From assembly GCF_016839145.1 (NCBI RefSeq), contig NZ_CP069303.1, positions 2,790,001-2,854,000 of the forward strand: DNA of 64,000 nucleotides, in the 5' to 3' direction. This stretch comes from Shinella sp. PSBB067. Its GTDB lineage: Bacteria > Pseudomonadota > Alphaproteobacteria > Rhizobiales > Rhizobiaceae. A program made the position numbers and the translations under genes. Under the pieces are notes generated by a model, which was given only the letters and a program-made list of their open reading frames with translations, was not told the origin of the DNA and did no database searches. Each line of letters opens with the position of its first letter. Within the stretch, counting starts at the first letter, position 1. This document shows, piece by piece, positions 46,828 to 55,480 of this stretch.

Positions 46828-47738
46828 CGCACGTTATCCTTCGACTGGTCCATCAGGCGGATGAACACGTCCTCCAGGCTCGTCTCGGCCGGATGGCCCG
46901 CGACGTCCTCCGCCGCGAGCGCCGCCTCCAGCGTCTTCCGGTCGGTGCCCGTGACATGCAGCGCGGTGCCGAAGGGCTCCACCTGCTCGACGCCCGGCGC
47001 CTTGCGCAGGCGTGCGGCGAGCAGGCCCGGACGGTCGGTCTCGACGAGGAGCGTGACGAGGCCGGCATCCGTGATCACCTGCTGCGTCGTGCCCGAGGCG
47101 ACCAGCCGGCCGTAGGCGATGTAGTTGATGCGGTGGCAGCGCTCGGCCTCGTCCATGTAGTGCGTCGAGACGAGCACGGTCATGCCCTCGGCGGCACGGG
47201 CATGGATCTCGTCCCAGAACTGCCGCCGCGCCTTGGGATCGACCCCGGCGGTCGGTTCGTCGAGCAGCAGGAGGCGCGGCTTGTGCATGATGCAGGCGGC
47301 AAGCGCCAGGCGCTGCTTCCAGCCACCCGAAAGGCTGGCCGCAAGCTGCCGTTTGCGCGAGGTGAGCCCGAGATCGCCGAGCGTATCGGCGACCGATTGC
47401 CGCGGCAGCCCGTAAAGGCCCGCGACGAAGGCGAGGTTCTCCTCGATGGTGAGGTCCTCGTAGAGGGAAAAGCGCTGGGTCATGTAGCCGACCTGGCGGC
47501 GGATGTCGCGCTGGTCGCGCCGAACGTCGAGCCCCAGCACCTTGCCCTCCCCCGCATCCGGCGTCAGGAGGCCGCAGATCATGCGGATGCAGGTCGTCTT
47601 GCCGGAACCGTTCGGCCCGAGGAAGCCGGCGATCTCGCCCTCCGCCACCGTCAGCGCGACGTCGTCCACGACCTTGCGGCCGTCGAAGGACTTCGTAAGG
47701 CCGCGCACGGCGACAACAGGGGGAGCGGCATCCGTCAT
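46824..47738 (-). CDS. ABC exporter ATP-binding protein (YbhF half-type)
   Basis: 304-aa ATPase with Walker A GPNGSGKTT, signature SLSGGWKQRLALAACIM, Walker B LLLLDEPTAGVD and STHYMDEAERC. It has a C-terminal extension of the drug-exporter type (DRKTLEAALAAED...SLEDVFIRL). It is a single-ABC protein, not the tandem fusion seen in E. coli YbhF. The start overlaps the end of the adaptor gene by 4 nt. Confidence 0.92.
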   Translation of the reverse strand: MTDAAPPVVAVRGLTKSFDGRKVVDDVALTVAEGEIAGFLGPNGSGKTTCIRMICGLLTPDAGEGKVLGLDVRRDQRDIRRQVGYMTQRFSLYEDLTIEENLAFVAGLYGLPRQSVADTLGDLGLTSRKRQLAASLSGGWKQRLALAACIMHKPRLLLLDEPTAGVDPKARRQFWDEIHARAAEGMTVLVSTHYMDEAERCHRINYIAYGRLVASGTTQQVITDAGLVTLLVETDRPGLLAARLRKAPGVEQVEPFGTALHVTGTDRKTLEAALAAEDVAGHPAETSLEDVFIRLMDQSKDNVR

Positions 47739-48676
47739 GGTTCGCGGCGCACTTCGACGATCTGGCCCGGCTTCAGCTTCACCGCCCCCTCGGGCCGGGC
47801 CTCGATCCGGTAGACGAGTTTCTGGCGGGCATCGCGCGAATAGATGACGGGCGGCGTGAACTCCGCCTCGTCCGCGACATGGGTCACCACGGCCGAGAGC
47901 GGCGGACACCCGTCGCAGCGGACGGAGAGCCGCGTATCCCGGCCGATCGACGCCAGGTCCGCCTCTGCCACATAGAGGCGCAGCTTGACGGCGCCGTCGG
48001 GAAGGAAGGTGAGGACAGGCATGGCGGGGCCGGCGATCTCGCCGCCGTGACGCACGACATCCGTCACCATCCCGCCCGAGGGGGCGAGAAGCCGGCGCTG
48101 GTCGAGCGCCCAGCGGGCCGTATCGCGGTTGGCGCGGGCCTCGCGGACGGCGGCGCGCGCCGCGGCGATCTGGTGGTCGCGGGCCGGCAGGCGGGCGACA
48201 GCAAGGCGCGCTTCCGCCTCGGCGACGGCGGCGGCCGCCATGTCGGCCGCCGCCTGCGCGGCGTCGTATTGCGACTGGGAGCTGGCGCGTTCCTGCACGA
48301 GCCGTTTCTGCCGGGCCGCTTCCTTTTCGGTGCGCGCGGCATTGGCGCGGGCGGAGACGGCGGAGGCCTCCACGACGGCCAGCTCGGCGGCGCGGCTGCC
48401 CTCCTCGAGGTTTGCCAGCTCGCTCTCTGCCCGGCTGAGCGCCGCCTCGGCCGCGGCAAGCGCGATCGTCGCATCCGCATCGTCGACGCGCGCCAGCACC
48501 GCGCCCTTCGCCACGCGGTCGCCGGGTTGCACCGAAATCTCGACGATGCGGGCGGTGGCAAGCGGCGTGACCGCCACATAGTCGCCCTCCACATAGCCGG
48601 TAGCGAGCGGCGAGGGCGCTGCGCAGGCGGCAAAAAGGCCCGCCGCGAAGGGGAGCGTGCAGAGGAGATCAGCCAT
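47735..48676 (-). CDS. HlyD/YbhG-type periplasmic adaptor protein
   Basis: 313-aa membrane fusion protein linking the exporter to the outer membrane. An N-terminal hydrophobic segment ends in FAACAAPS, a possible lipoprotein site; a biotinyl-lipoyl-like half (VEGDYVAVTPLATARIVEISVQ) is followed by a long alanine-rich coiled coil (about 75-190) and the returning half motif (RLLAPSGGMVTDV). The start overlaps the TetR gene end by 8 nt. Substrates of related systems include cephalosporins and chloramphenicol-type drugs, but none is shown here. Confidence 0.9.
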   Translation of the reverse strand: MADLLCTLPFAAGLFAACAAPSPLATGYVEGDYVAVTPLATARIVEISVQPGDRVAKGAVLARVDDADATIALAAAEAALSRAESELANLEEGSRAAELAVVEASAVSARANAARTEKEAARQKRLVQERASSQSQYDAAQAAADMAAAAVAEAEARLAVARLPARDHQIAAARAAVREARANRDTARWALDQRRLLAPSGGMVTDVVRHGGEIAGPAMPVLTFLPDGAVKLRLYVAEADLASIGRDTRLSVRCDGCPPLSAVVTHVADEAEFTPPVIYSRDARQKLVYRIEARPEGAVKLKPGQIVEVRREP

Positions 48677-49304
48677 TTTCCGCCTCCAGGATGGCATCGA
48701 GGTTGAAGAGCAGCCGCCGCGCGATGGCCCGGATCGCGGCATGCGGATACCCGTTCCAGTCCATCCGGCGCTGGACGACCGGGGCGGCGAGGCGGAAATA
48801 GGCTGCCTGGCCGACGATCGAGAAGACCGCGAGCTTGACGTCGACGGATTCCGCCGGCTGGCCCGTGGCGGCCGACCAGATCCGGCAAAGGCTGCGATGC
48901 CGGCTGTCGATCAGGGTATGGAAGAGCCTGTCGGGAACGGGGCTGTTCGGCTGGGCCATCTCGCGCAGCAGGAAGGCGACGACCGGTTCGGCCGCCGGCG
49001 CGGTGAGATACAACACGATGCGCCGGAGCAGGCGGCGCAGGATATGGCGGGCGCCGGCGCGCGTCATATGCGCGGGATCGCCGGGCAGGATGCGCGCCAC
49101 CTTGCCGATGCGCGAGGCGACGAAGTCCGCGCAGGCCAGCCGCAGCCCTTCCTTGCCGCCGAAATGATAGGCGATGGAGGAAATGTTCGTCCCGGCCTCG
49201 GCGGCGATGGAACGCGTCGAGGCCGCGGCGAAGCCATCCCGGCCGAACTGCCGCAACGCGACCTGGATGAGGCCGAGCCGGGTCGGATGTTCGCTGTCGT
49301 GCAT
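48669..49304 (-). CDS. TetR-family regulator (CecR/YbiH-like)
   Basis: 211-aa TetR repressor with an N-terminal helix-turn-helix (STRSIAAEAGTNISSIAYHFGGKEGL) and the C-terminal domain typical of the CecR (DUF1956) group (VVAFLLREMAQPNSP). It is the first gene of the operon and is followed by the YbhG-like adaptor, ABC ATPase and permease, the same partners as E. coli cecR-ybhGFSR. A perfect palindrome 15 nt before its start codon is its probable operator, implying autorepression. Confidence 0.9.
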   Translation of the reverse strand: MHDSEHPTRLGLIQVALRQFGRDGFAAASTRSIAAEAGTNISSIAYHFGGKEGLRLACADFVASRIGKVARILPGDPAHMTRAGARHILRRLLRRIVLYLTAPAAEPVVAFLLREMAQPNSPVPDRLFHTLIDSRHRSLCRIWSAATGQPAESVDVKLAVFSIVGQAAYFRLAAPVVQRRMDWNGYPHAAIRAIARRLLFNLDAILEAENG

Positions 49305-49318
49305 GGCGCCACCATTTC

Positions 49319-49334
49319 AATCAATCGATTGATT
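49319..49334. promoter_or_regulatory. Palindromic operator AATCAATCGATTGATT
   Basis: Perfect 16-bp palindrome just upstream of the CecR-like gene, in otherwise AT-poor DNA. Similar ATCAATCGATTGAT palindromes are typical for this TetR subgroup. It would allow the regulator to repress its own exporter operon. Confidence 0.75.
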
Positions 49335-49405
49335 TATAGCCCGCACGATACGCGCCGTCCAGTCGCCCGGCTGCGGTCCCGATCCGGGAGCGATTTTGCG
49401 GCATG

Positions 49406-49424
49406 GCCTTCCGGTCGGGAAGGC
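49406..49424 (-). terminator. Hairpin downstream of spoVR
   Basis: 7-bp perfect stem GCCTTCC/GGAAGGC with a 5-base loop, 15 nt after the spoVR stop on the minus strand. There is no T tract, so the terminator assignment is tentative. Confidence 0.35.
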
Positions 49425-49438
49425 TGGTCAGCCCACCG

Positions 49439-50980
49439 TCATGTCCTGCCCGAGGAGCATTCGTAGAGGACCTTCCCGGTCGAGGCCTGCACCCCTTCCA
49501 GGCTCACCTCATATCCCCACAGGCGGCGTATATGGGCGAGAGTCGCGTCGCGGTCGGCCTCCTCCAGCAGGACCCCGTTCTTGACCGTGTGCCGCAGCCG
49601 CAGCCGCCGGTCGCCCAGGAGATCGACGTCGGTCACCTCGATATCCGGCCTGTTGGCGCCGGGATCGTAGGTACGGGCGAGCGCGGCGCGCACAGCCGAA
49701 TAACCCCGCTCGTCATGAATGGAAGCGACCTCGCAGAACCGGTCGCCCGCGCGGTCGGTGAGGTGGAACAGGCGGAATTTGCGGATCAACGCCGGGCTCA
49801 GATATTGCAGGATGAAGGATTCGTCCCGGTGGTTCTCCCAGGCATCGAGCAGCGTTCCCCGCCAGTCGCCGTTACCGGCGATTGTGGGAAACCAGTCCCT
49901 GTCCTCCTCCGTTGGCAGGGTGCAGATGCGTTCGATGTCCTGCATCATCGCGAAACCCAGCGCATAGGGGTTGATACCCCCGAAGCGGGGATCGCGAAAA
50001 CCCGGCTGGAAGACCACGTTGGCGTGGCTCGCCAGGAGCTCCAGCATGGCACCCTCGCTGAGTCTGCCCTGGTCGAACAGCCGGTTGATGATGAAATAAT
50101 GCACGAAGGTCGCGCACCCCTCGTTCATCACCTTGGTCTGGCCCTGCGGATAGAAATATTGCGCGATGACGCGGACGATCCGCAATATCTCCCGCTGCCA
50201 CGGCTCCAGGATGAGGCTGTGCTTCTCCAGGAAATAGAGCAGGTTCTCCTCGGGGAGATTGAGCACCTTCTTGCGCTCCAGCGCCTGCTGCTCGGCCTCC
50301 TCCCTGTCGCGGCTCCCGGGCGCCAGGGGCAATGTGCGCCACAGGTCGCTGTAGGTCTGCTCCTCGTATTCCAGCCGCTCGCGCGCCCGCTCCGTGACCT
50401 TCTCCGAGGAGAGCCGCGGCGGGCGGCGATAGTGGAAGACGCCCTGGTCCATGAGCGCATGGGCGGAATCGAGGATCTCCTCCACCGCGGCGACGCCGTG
50501 CCGCTCCTCGCACCGCGCGACGTATTTCTTGGCGAAATCCATGTAGCCGAGAATGGCGCCCGCATCCGTCCACTGACGGAACAGGTAATTGTTCTTGAAG
50601 AAGTGGTTATGGCCGAAGGCGGCGTGGGCCGTGACGAGCGCCTGCATCGGCATCGTGTTCTCTTCCATCAGGTAGGTGATGCAGGGGTTGGAATTGATGA
50701 CGAGTTCGTAGGCAAGGCCCCGCCGCCCCTTGCGGTAGAGGTGGTTCTCGAAGACGAAGCGCTTTCCGAACGACCAGTGCTGGTACATCAGCGGCATGCC
50801 CACGGAGGAATAGGCATCGAGCATCTGCTCCGACGAGATGACCTCGATCTGGTTCGGATAGACATCGAGCCCCATCTCGCCAAGAGCGATCTCCTCGATG
50901 GCGTCATAGGCCCGGGAGAGCGCGGCAAAGCTCCATTCGGAACCGTCGAACAGCAGGGAGGAGGCGCTTCGTCTTGCCAT
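49439..50980 (-). CDS. SpoVR family protein (YcgB-like)
   Basis: 513-aa soluble protein of the SpoVR/YcgB family, whose biochemical activity is unknown; it is a constant partner of PrkA and YeaH. Family segments: GHNHFFKNNYLFRQWTDA, VMNEGCATFVHYFI and NPYALGFAMMQDIERI. GGAGAGGA lies 6-9 nt upstream of the ATG. It is the third gene of the leftward prkA-yeaH-spoVR operon, 12 nt after yeaH. Confidence 0.94.
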   Translation of the reverse strand: MARRSASSLLFDGSEWSFAALSRAYDAIEEIALGEMGLDVYPNQIEVISSEQMLDAYSSVGMPLMYQHWSFGKRFVFENHLYRKGRRGLAYELVINSNPCITYLMEENTMPMQALVTAHAAFGHNHFFKNNYLFRQWTDAGAILGYMDFAKKYVARCEERHGVAAVEEILDSAHALMDQGVFHYRRPPRLSSEKVTERARERLEYEEQTYSDLWRTLPLAPGSRDREEAEQQALERKKVLNLPEENLLYFLEKHSLILEPWQREILRIVRVIAQYFYPQGQTKVMNEGCATFVHYFIINRLFDQGRLSEGAMLELLASHANVVFQPGFRDPRFGGINPYALGFAMMQDIERICTLPTEEDRDWFPTIAGNGDWRGTLLDAWENHRDESFILQYLSPALIRKFRLFHLTDRAGDRFCEVASIHDERGYSAVRAALARTYDPGANRPDIEVTDVDLLGDRRLRLRHTVKNGVLLEEADRDATLAHIRRLWGYEVSLEGVQASTGKVLYECSSGRT

Positions 50981-50992
50981 GCGATCCTCTCC

Positions 50993-52312
50993 TCACCGCT
51001 GCAACTGGACGGGCTGGCGGGCAAAGAGCTTGCGGAAGACGGGATAGATGTCCGCCGGCCGCGCGATGCGCGTCATCTGGAAATGCGGCGCCGCGCCGTC
51101 GACCGTACGGTATGCGCGCCAGAGCGAGGTGCCGTTATCCGTCGATCCGAAGATCTCGCTTTCCCGCTCGTCGATGATCTCGACATAGGCGTAGTATTGG
51201 CACAGCTTCATCAGCTCGTCGCGCAGAAGCCCGGCGCAGCGCTCGGAATCGCCCTGGGCATTGTCGCCGTCGGAGGCCTGCGCGGCATAGATGTTCCAGA
51301 TGTTCGAGGGGTAGCGGTCGAGGATGATCCGCTGCATCTCCTCCAGCGCGGTGGAGACGACCGTGCCGCCGCTCTGCCGGCCGAAGAAGAAGGTCTCCTC
51401 GTCCACCTCGCGCGCCTCGTCGGTATGGCGGATGAAGACGATGTCGATGCGCTCGTAGCGGCGCTTGAGAAAGAGATGCAGCAGGACGAAGAACCGCTTG
51501 GCGAGGTCCTTCTCCCGCTCGCCCATCGAGGCCGACACGTCCATCAGGCAGAACATCACCGCGCTCGCATTGGGCATCGGCTGGCGTTCGAAGCGGTTGA
51601 AGCGCACGTCGACCGGATCGACATAGGCGATGCGCTTGCGCCGGCGCTCCAGGATCTCCAGCTCCTCGCGCAGTTGCGACAGCCGCCGCCGCCGCGGCTG
51701 GGAAAGATCGGCCTCGGCCTCCAGCGCGGCGATCTCGCCTGCGATCGCCTCGAACTCCTTGCCGCTCGGGCGGCGGAGCGCGATGCGCCGGCCGAAGCTG
51801 TTGCGCATCGTGCGGCCCACATTGATGTTGCTGGGCGTGCCTGCCGTGGTGAAGCCGACACGATGCGGCTTGTAGGTCACCGTCTCCTTGAGGTTGAGCT
51901 TGACCATGTCGGGAAGCTCCAGATCCTCGAAGAAGAGGTCCAGCACCTCCTCGCGCGAAAGGACGAAGAGGAAGTCGTCGTCGCTCTCGCCCCGGCCCGG
52001 GCCGCGGCCGGCGCCGCCACCCCCTCCGCCGGCCTCCGGCTTTCCCAGCCGGTCGCCCGGCGAGAAGGTCTCGTTTCCGGGAAGGACGTGATCGCGCTCC
52101 CCCGTGCCGGGGGCCTGGCGGAAGCCCGGCTCGTCGGCGCCGCGCCTGGGCACCGGCACGCCGTGGGCGGCATCCACGTCGGCGATCCTGTCGGACTTGA
52201 CCCGGTCCCGGATCGTCCGCTTCAATTCGTCGTGCACCCTTTTCAGGAAACGCTGCCGGTTGCCGAGGCTGCGGTCCTTGGGGTTCAGCCGTCGGTCGAT
52301 GAAATTCGGCAT
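50993..52312 (-). CDS. YeaH/YhbH family protein (DUF444, VWA-like)
   Basis: 439-aa DUF444 protein with a von Willebrand A-like C-terminal half (CLMDVSASMGEREKDLAKRFF, a MIDAS-type DxSxS). A glycine-rich linker with GGGGGGAGRGPGRGES divides the protein. It is always found with PrkA kinase and SpoVR; in E. coli it acts with YeaG in stress and nitrogen-starvation responses. Here it lies 21 nt after prkA. Confidence 0.94.
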   Translation of the reverse strand: MPNFIDRRLNPKDRSLGNRQRFLKRVHDELKRTIRDRVKSDRIADVDAAHGVPVPRRGADEPGFRQAPGTGERDHVLPGNETFSPGDRLGKPEAGGGGGGAGRGPGRGESDDDFLFVLSREEVLDLFFEDLELPDMVKLNLKETVTYKPHRVGFTTAGTPSNINVGRTMRNSFGRRIALRRPSGKEFEAIAGEIAALEAEADLSQPRRRRLSQLREELEILERRRKRIAYVDPVDVRFNRFERQPMPNASAVMFCLMDVSASMGEREKDLAKRFFVLLHLFLKRRYERIDIVFIRHTDEAREVDEETFFFGRQSGGTVVSTALEEMQRIILDRYPSNIWNIYAAQASDGDNAQGDSERCAGLLRDELMKLCQYYAYVEIIDERESEIFGSTDNGTSLWRAYRTVDGAAPHFQMTRIARPADIYPVFRKLFARQPVQLQR

Positions 52313-52333
52313 GGCGCTGCCCCCGTTTCGGTG

Positions 52334-54283
52334 TCAGCCGGCCTTGTTCACGCGCATGTACCAGTCGACGAGCCGCCGGACCTGACGCACGGTATAGCCG
52401 CGCGCGGTCATGCGTTCGACGAACTCGGCATGCTGCTTCTCGGTGGAGCTGTCCTTCTTCGAGCCGAAGCTGATGACGGGCAACAGGTCCTCGACCTGCC
52501 CGAACATGCGCTTCTCGATGACCTCGCGCAGCTTCTCGTAGCTGGTCCAGGCCGGGTTGCGCCCGCCGTTGCGGGCACGGGCGCGCAGGGTGAACTTGAC
52601 GACCTCGTTGCGGAAGTCCTTCGGATTGGCGATGCCGGCAGGCTTCTCGATCTGCGACAGTTCGCTGTCGAGAATCTCCCGGTTGAGAATTTGTCCCGTA
52701 TCCGGGTCCTTGAAATCCTGGTCTTCCAGCCAGGCATCCGCATAGGCGATGTAGCGGTCGAAGAGGTTCTGGCCGTATTCGCTGTAGGATTCCAGATAAG
52801 CCTTCTGGATCTCGTGGCCGATGAACTCGGCATAGCGGCTTGCCAGTTCCGAGCGGATGAAATCGAGATAGTTCGCCTCGACCTCCTTGGGAAACTGCTC
52901 GCGCCGGATCGCCTGTTCGAGGATGTACATCAGGTGGACCGAGTCGGCCGCGACTTCCTTCGTGTCGTAGTTGAAGGTCTCCGAGAGCACCTTGAAGGCA
53001 AAGCGCGTGCTGATGCCGGTCATGCCCTCGTCGACGCCCGCCGCATCGCGGTATTCCTGCAGCGACTTCGCCTTGGGGTCGGTGTCCTTCAGGTTCTCGC
53101 CGTCATAGACGCGCATCTTCGTGTAGGTCGGCGAATTCTCGTGCGGCGTCAGGCGCGTGGCGACGGTGAAGCGGCTGAGGTTCTCCAGCACTTCCGGCGC
53201 GCAGGGGCTGTCGGACAGCTCGCTCTCGCGCAGGAGCTTCTCGTAGATCTGCCGCTCCTCCGTCACCCGCAGGCAATAGGGCACCTTCACGACGAGGATG
53301 CGGTCGAGGAACGCCTCGTTGTTCTTGTTGTGCTTGAACTGCAGCCATTCGGACTCGTTGGAATGGGCGAGCACGATGCCCTGGTACGGGAAGGCGCCGA
53401 AATTCTCCGTGCCGTTGTAGCTGCCCTCCTGCGTGGCGGTCAGCAAGGGATGCAGCACCTTGATCGGCGCCTTGAACATCTCGACGAATTCGAGCAGGCC
53501 CTGCGTCGTGCGGTTGAGGCCGCCGCTGTAGGAATAGGCATCGGGATCGGCCTGGCTGAAATTCTCCAGCTGCCTTATGTCGACCTTGCCGACCAGCGTG
53601 GAGACGTCCTGGTTGTTCTCGTCGCCGGGCTCCGTCTTGGCGATGGCGATCTGGCGCAGCCGCGAGGGCATCAGCTTGACGACGCTGAACCGCGAAATGT
53701 CGCCGCCGAGCTCGTCCAGCCGTTTCGTCGCCCAGGGCGAGATGAGGCCCGTGAGCCGCCGCTTGGCGATGCCGTACTTGTCTTCCAGAAGGTCGCCCAT
53801 GCGCTCTCGGCTGAAGAGGCCAAGGGGGGATTCGAAGACGGGGCTGATCCTGCCGTCGATGGCGAGCGTATAGATCGGCTGCTCCTCCATCAGTTTCTTG
53901 AGGCGTTCGGCGAGCGACGACTTGCCCCCGCCGACAGGTCCCAGCAGGTAGAGGATCTGCTTGCGCTCCTCCAGGCCCTGCGCCGCGTAGCGGAAGTAGC
54001 CGACGATCCGCTCGATCGTGTCTTCCATGCCGTAGAAATCGGAAAAGGACGGGTAGAGCTTGATGGTCCGGTTGGCGAAGATCCGCCCGAGGCGCTCGTC
54101 GGCGCTCGTGTCGATGAGCTTCGGCTCGCCGATGGCCGCCACCATTCGCTCCGGCGCGGTGGCATAAAGGCTCTTGTCCTCGCGGCACGCCAGGAGATAT
54201 TCCTGCAGGCTCAGCTCCTCGTGGGCGCTGCCGGTATATATTCTCGAAAACAGATCGAATACATCGCTGCCAGTGGTTCCCAT
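52334..54283 (-). CDS. prkA: PrkA-type serine protein kinase (YeaG-like)
   Basis: 649-aa AAA+/kinase protein. The P-loop is LLGPVGGGKSSLAERLK (about 100-117), and the C-terminal PrkA domain follows. The start ATG (MGTTGSDVFDLFSRIY) has GGGAGGG about 6 nt upstream; an upstream extension in frame covers the promoter. It is the first gene of the operon with yeaH and spoVR. An exact EcfG-type promoter lies upstream, consistent with the stress/stationary role known for YeaG. Confidence 0.95.
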   Translation of the reverse strand: MGTTGSDVFDLFSRIYTGSAHEELSLQEYLLACREDKSLYATAPERMVAAIGEPKLIDTSADERLGRIFANRTIKLYPSFSDFYGMEDTIERIVGYFRYAAQGLEERKQILYLLGPVGGGKSSLAERLKKLMEEQPIYTLAIDGRISPVFESPLGLFSRERMGDLLEDKYGIAKRRLTGLISPWATKRLDELGGDISRFSVVKLMPSRLRQIAIAKTEPGDENNQDVSTLVGKVDIRQLENFSQADPDAYSYSGGLNRTTQGLLEFVEMFKAPIKVLHPLLTATQEGSYNGTENFGAFPYQGIVLAHSNESEWLQFKHNKNNEAFLDRILVVKVPYCLRVTEERQIYEKLLRESELSDSPCAPEVLENLSRFTVATRLTPHENSPTYTKMRVYDGENLKDTDPKAKSLQEYRDAAGVDEGMTGISTRFAFKVLSETFNYDTKEVAADSVHLMYILEQAIRREQFPKEVEANYLDFIRSELASRYAEFIGHEIQKAYLESYSEYGQNLFDRYIAYADAWLEDQDFKDPDTGQILNREILDSELSQIEKPAGIANPKDFRNEVVKFTLRARARNGGRNPAWTSYEKLREVIEKRMFGQVEDLLPVISFGSKKDSSTEKQHAEFVERMTARGYTVRQVRRLVDWYMRVNKAG

Positions 54284-54343
54284 GGAACCCTCCCGCCTCG
54301 CGAACCGAATCGCCAATTCTGTCGTTGCCAGTATAACCCGAAC

Positions 54344-54369
54344 AACGAAATCATGCTGCAATTTGTTCC
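54344..54369 (-). promoter_or_regulatory. EcfG-type general-stress promoter of prkA-yeaH-spoVR
   Basis: On the minus strand GGAAC (54369-54365), 17-nt spacer, CGTT (54347-54344) fits the EcfG/RpoE2 consensus. It would start transcription around 54337, giving a 5' UTR of about 50 nt. The rest of the 262-nt gap holds the palindrome at 54450-54481 and nothing else I can name. Confidence 0.8.
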
Positions 54370-54449
54370 TGAAAACCGGCAGAAAACCATACACTTCGTG
54401 TGTAACGAAACCGCGAGCACGAATTTACCTGCCCTTGCGTCAGGCAACA

Positions 54450-54481
54450 CCGTCATCCTCGGATCAGGTCCGGGATGACGG
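54450..54481. repeat. Palindromic intergenic element, related to the one near glyA
   Basis: CCGTCATCC and GGATGACGG arms enclose an inner CGGA/TCCG helix with one bulged base. The ends match the CGTCAT/ATGACG ends of the repeat at 36497-36583. It lies between prkA and the second purU and could also act as a transcriptional punctuation hairpin. Confidence 0.6.
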
Positions 54482-54545
54482 CGGGCGCGGGGAAACGCTG
54501 CCCACGAACAAGACCCGTCGGCATACAGACAGGCATTGCGTCCCG

Positions 54546-55427
54546 TCAGCCCATGCGCTCGGAAGCGTAGCTTCCCGGGCTCGGCGGGAAGACGATGGTC
54601 TTGTTGCCGTTCATGAAGACGCGGTGATGGATGTGGGCGTGCACCGCGCGGGCGAGCACCTGGCTCTCGACGTCCCGGCCGATCGAGACATAGTCCTCCG
54701 CCGACTGCGCATGCGTGATGCGCGCCACGTCCTGCTCGATGATCGGGCCTTCGTCGAGGTCCTCGGTGACGTAGTGCGCCGTCGCGCCGATCAGCTTCAC
54801 GCCGCGCTCGAAGGCCTGCTTGTAGGGGTTCGCCCCCTTGAAGGACGGCAGGAACGAGTGGTGGATGTTGATGATCCGCCCCGACATCTTCTTGCACACG
54901 GCATCCGACAGCACCTGCATGTAGCGGGCCAGCACGATGAGTTCCGCGCCGGACTGCTCGACCACCTCCATCAGCCGCGCCTCGGCCTGCGGCTTGTTGT
55001 CCTTCGTCACCTTGATGTGGTGGAAGGGGATGTCGTGGTTGACGATGACCTTCTGGTAGTCGAAGTGGTTGGAGACGACGCCGACGATGTCGATCGGCAG
55101 GGCGCCGATCTTCCAGCGGTAGAGCAGGTCGTTGAGGCAATGGCCGAAGCGCGAGACCATCAGCAGCACCTTCATGCGCTCGTCCCTGTCGTTGAAGCGC
55201 CAGGTCATGGCGAATTTCTTGGCGACCGGGGCGAAGCCCGACTTGATCTCGTCCTCCGACACGCCCTCCTGGGACAGGAAGGTCAGGCGCATGAAGAACA
55301 GGCCCGTTTCCAGGTCGTCGAACTGCGAGGAGTCGACGATGTTGCAGCCGGCCCCGGCCAGATAGCCGGTGACGGCGGCGACGATCCCGCGGGTGGACGC
55401 GCAGGTGATGGTCAGCACATAGGTCAT
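54546..55427 (-). CDS. purU: Formyltetrahydrofolate deformylase (copy 2)
   Basis: 293-aa paralogue of the deformylase at 37588-38484, with very similar catalytic domains (IINIHHSFLPSFKGANPYKQ, DEGPIIEQD) and more divergent N-terminal ACT domains. Start ATG giving MTYVLTITCAST. It is downstream of etfA and the dimethylglycine-dehydrogenase-like gene, so this copy likely removes formyl groups generated by demethylation. A hairpin separates it from etfA. Confidence 0.95.
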   Translation of the reverse strand: MTYVLTITCASTRGIVAAVTGYLAGAGCNIVDSSQFDDLETGLFFMRLTFLSQEGVSEDEIKSGFAPVAKKFAMTWRFNDRDERMKVLLMVSRFGHCLNDLLYRWKIGALPIDIVGVVSNHFDYQKVIVNHDIPFHHIKVTKDNKPQAEARLMEVVEQSGAELIVLARYMQVLSDAVCKKMSGRIINIHHSFLPSFKGANPYKQAFERGVKLIGATAHYVTEDLDEGPIIEQDVARITHAQSAEDYVSIGRDVESQVLARAVHAHIHHRVFMNGNKTIVFPPSPGSYASERMG

Positions 55428-55447
55428 GCAATCCTCGCCCAGGAACG

Positions 55448-55475
55448 GCGGGAGACGCCTTGAGGCATCTCCCGC
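55448..55475 (-). other. Intercistronic hairpin between etfA and purU
   Basis: GCGGGAGA/TCTCCCGC arms with an inner GCCT/AGGC helix form a 12-bp near-perfect stem. There is no T tract after it on the minus strand, so partial attenuation or mRNA 3' end protection is more likely than full termination. Confidence 0.5.
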
Positions 55476-55480
55476 ATTTG

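Noticed and set aside
49403..54478. A plus-strand frame open for 1691 codons opposite prkA-yeaH-spoVR
   Set aside because: It is the exact antisense of three well recognised genes, with repetitive charged composition and no recognisable domain; a codon-bias shadow.
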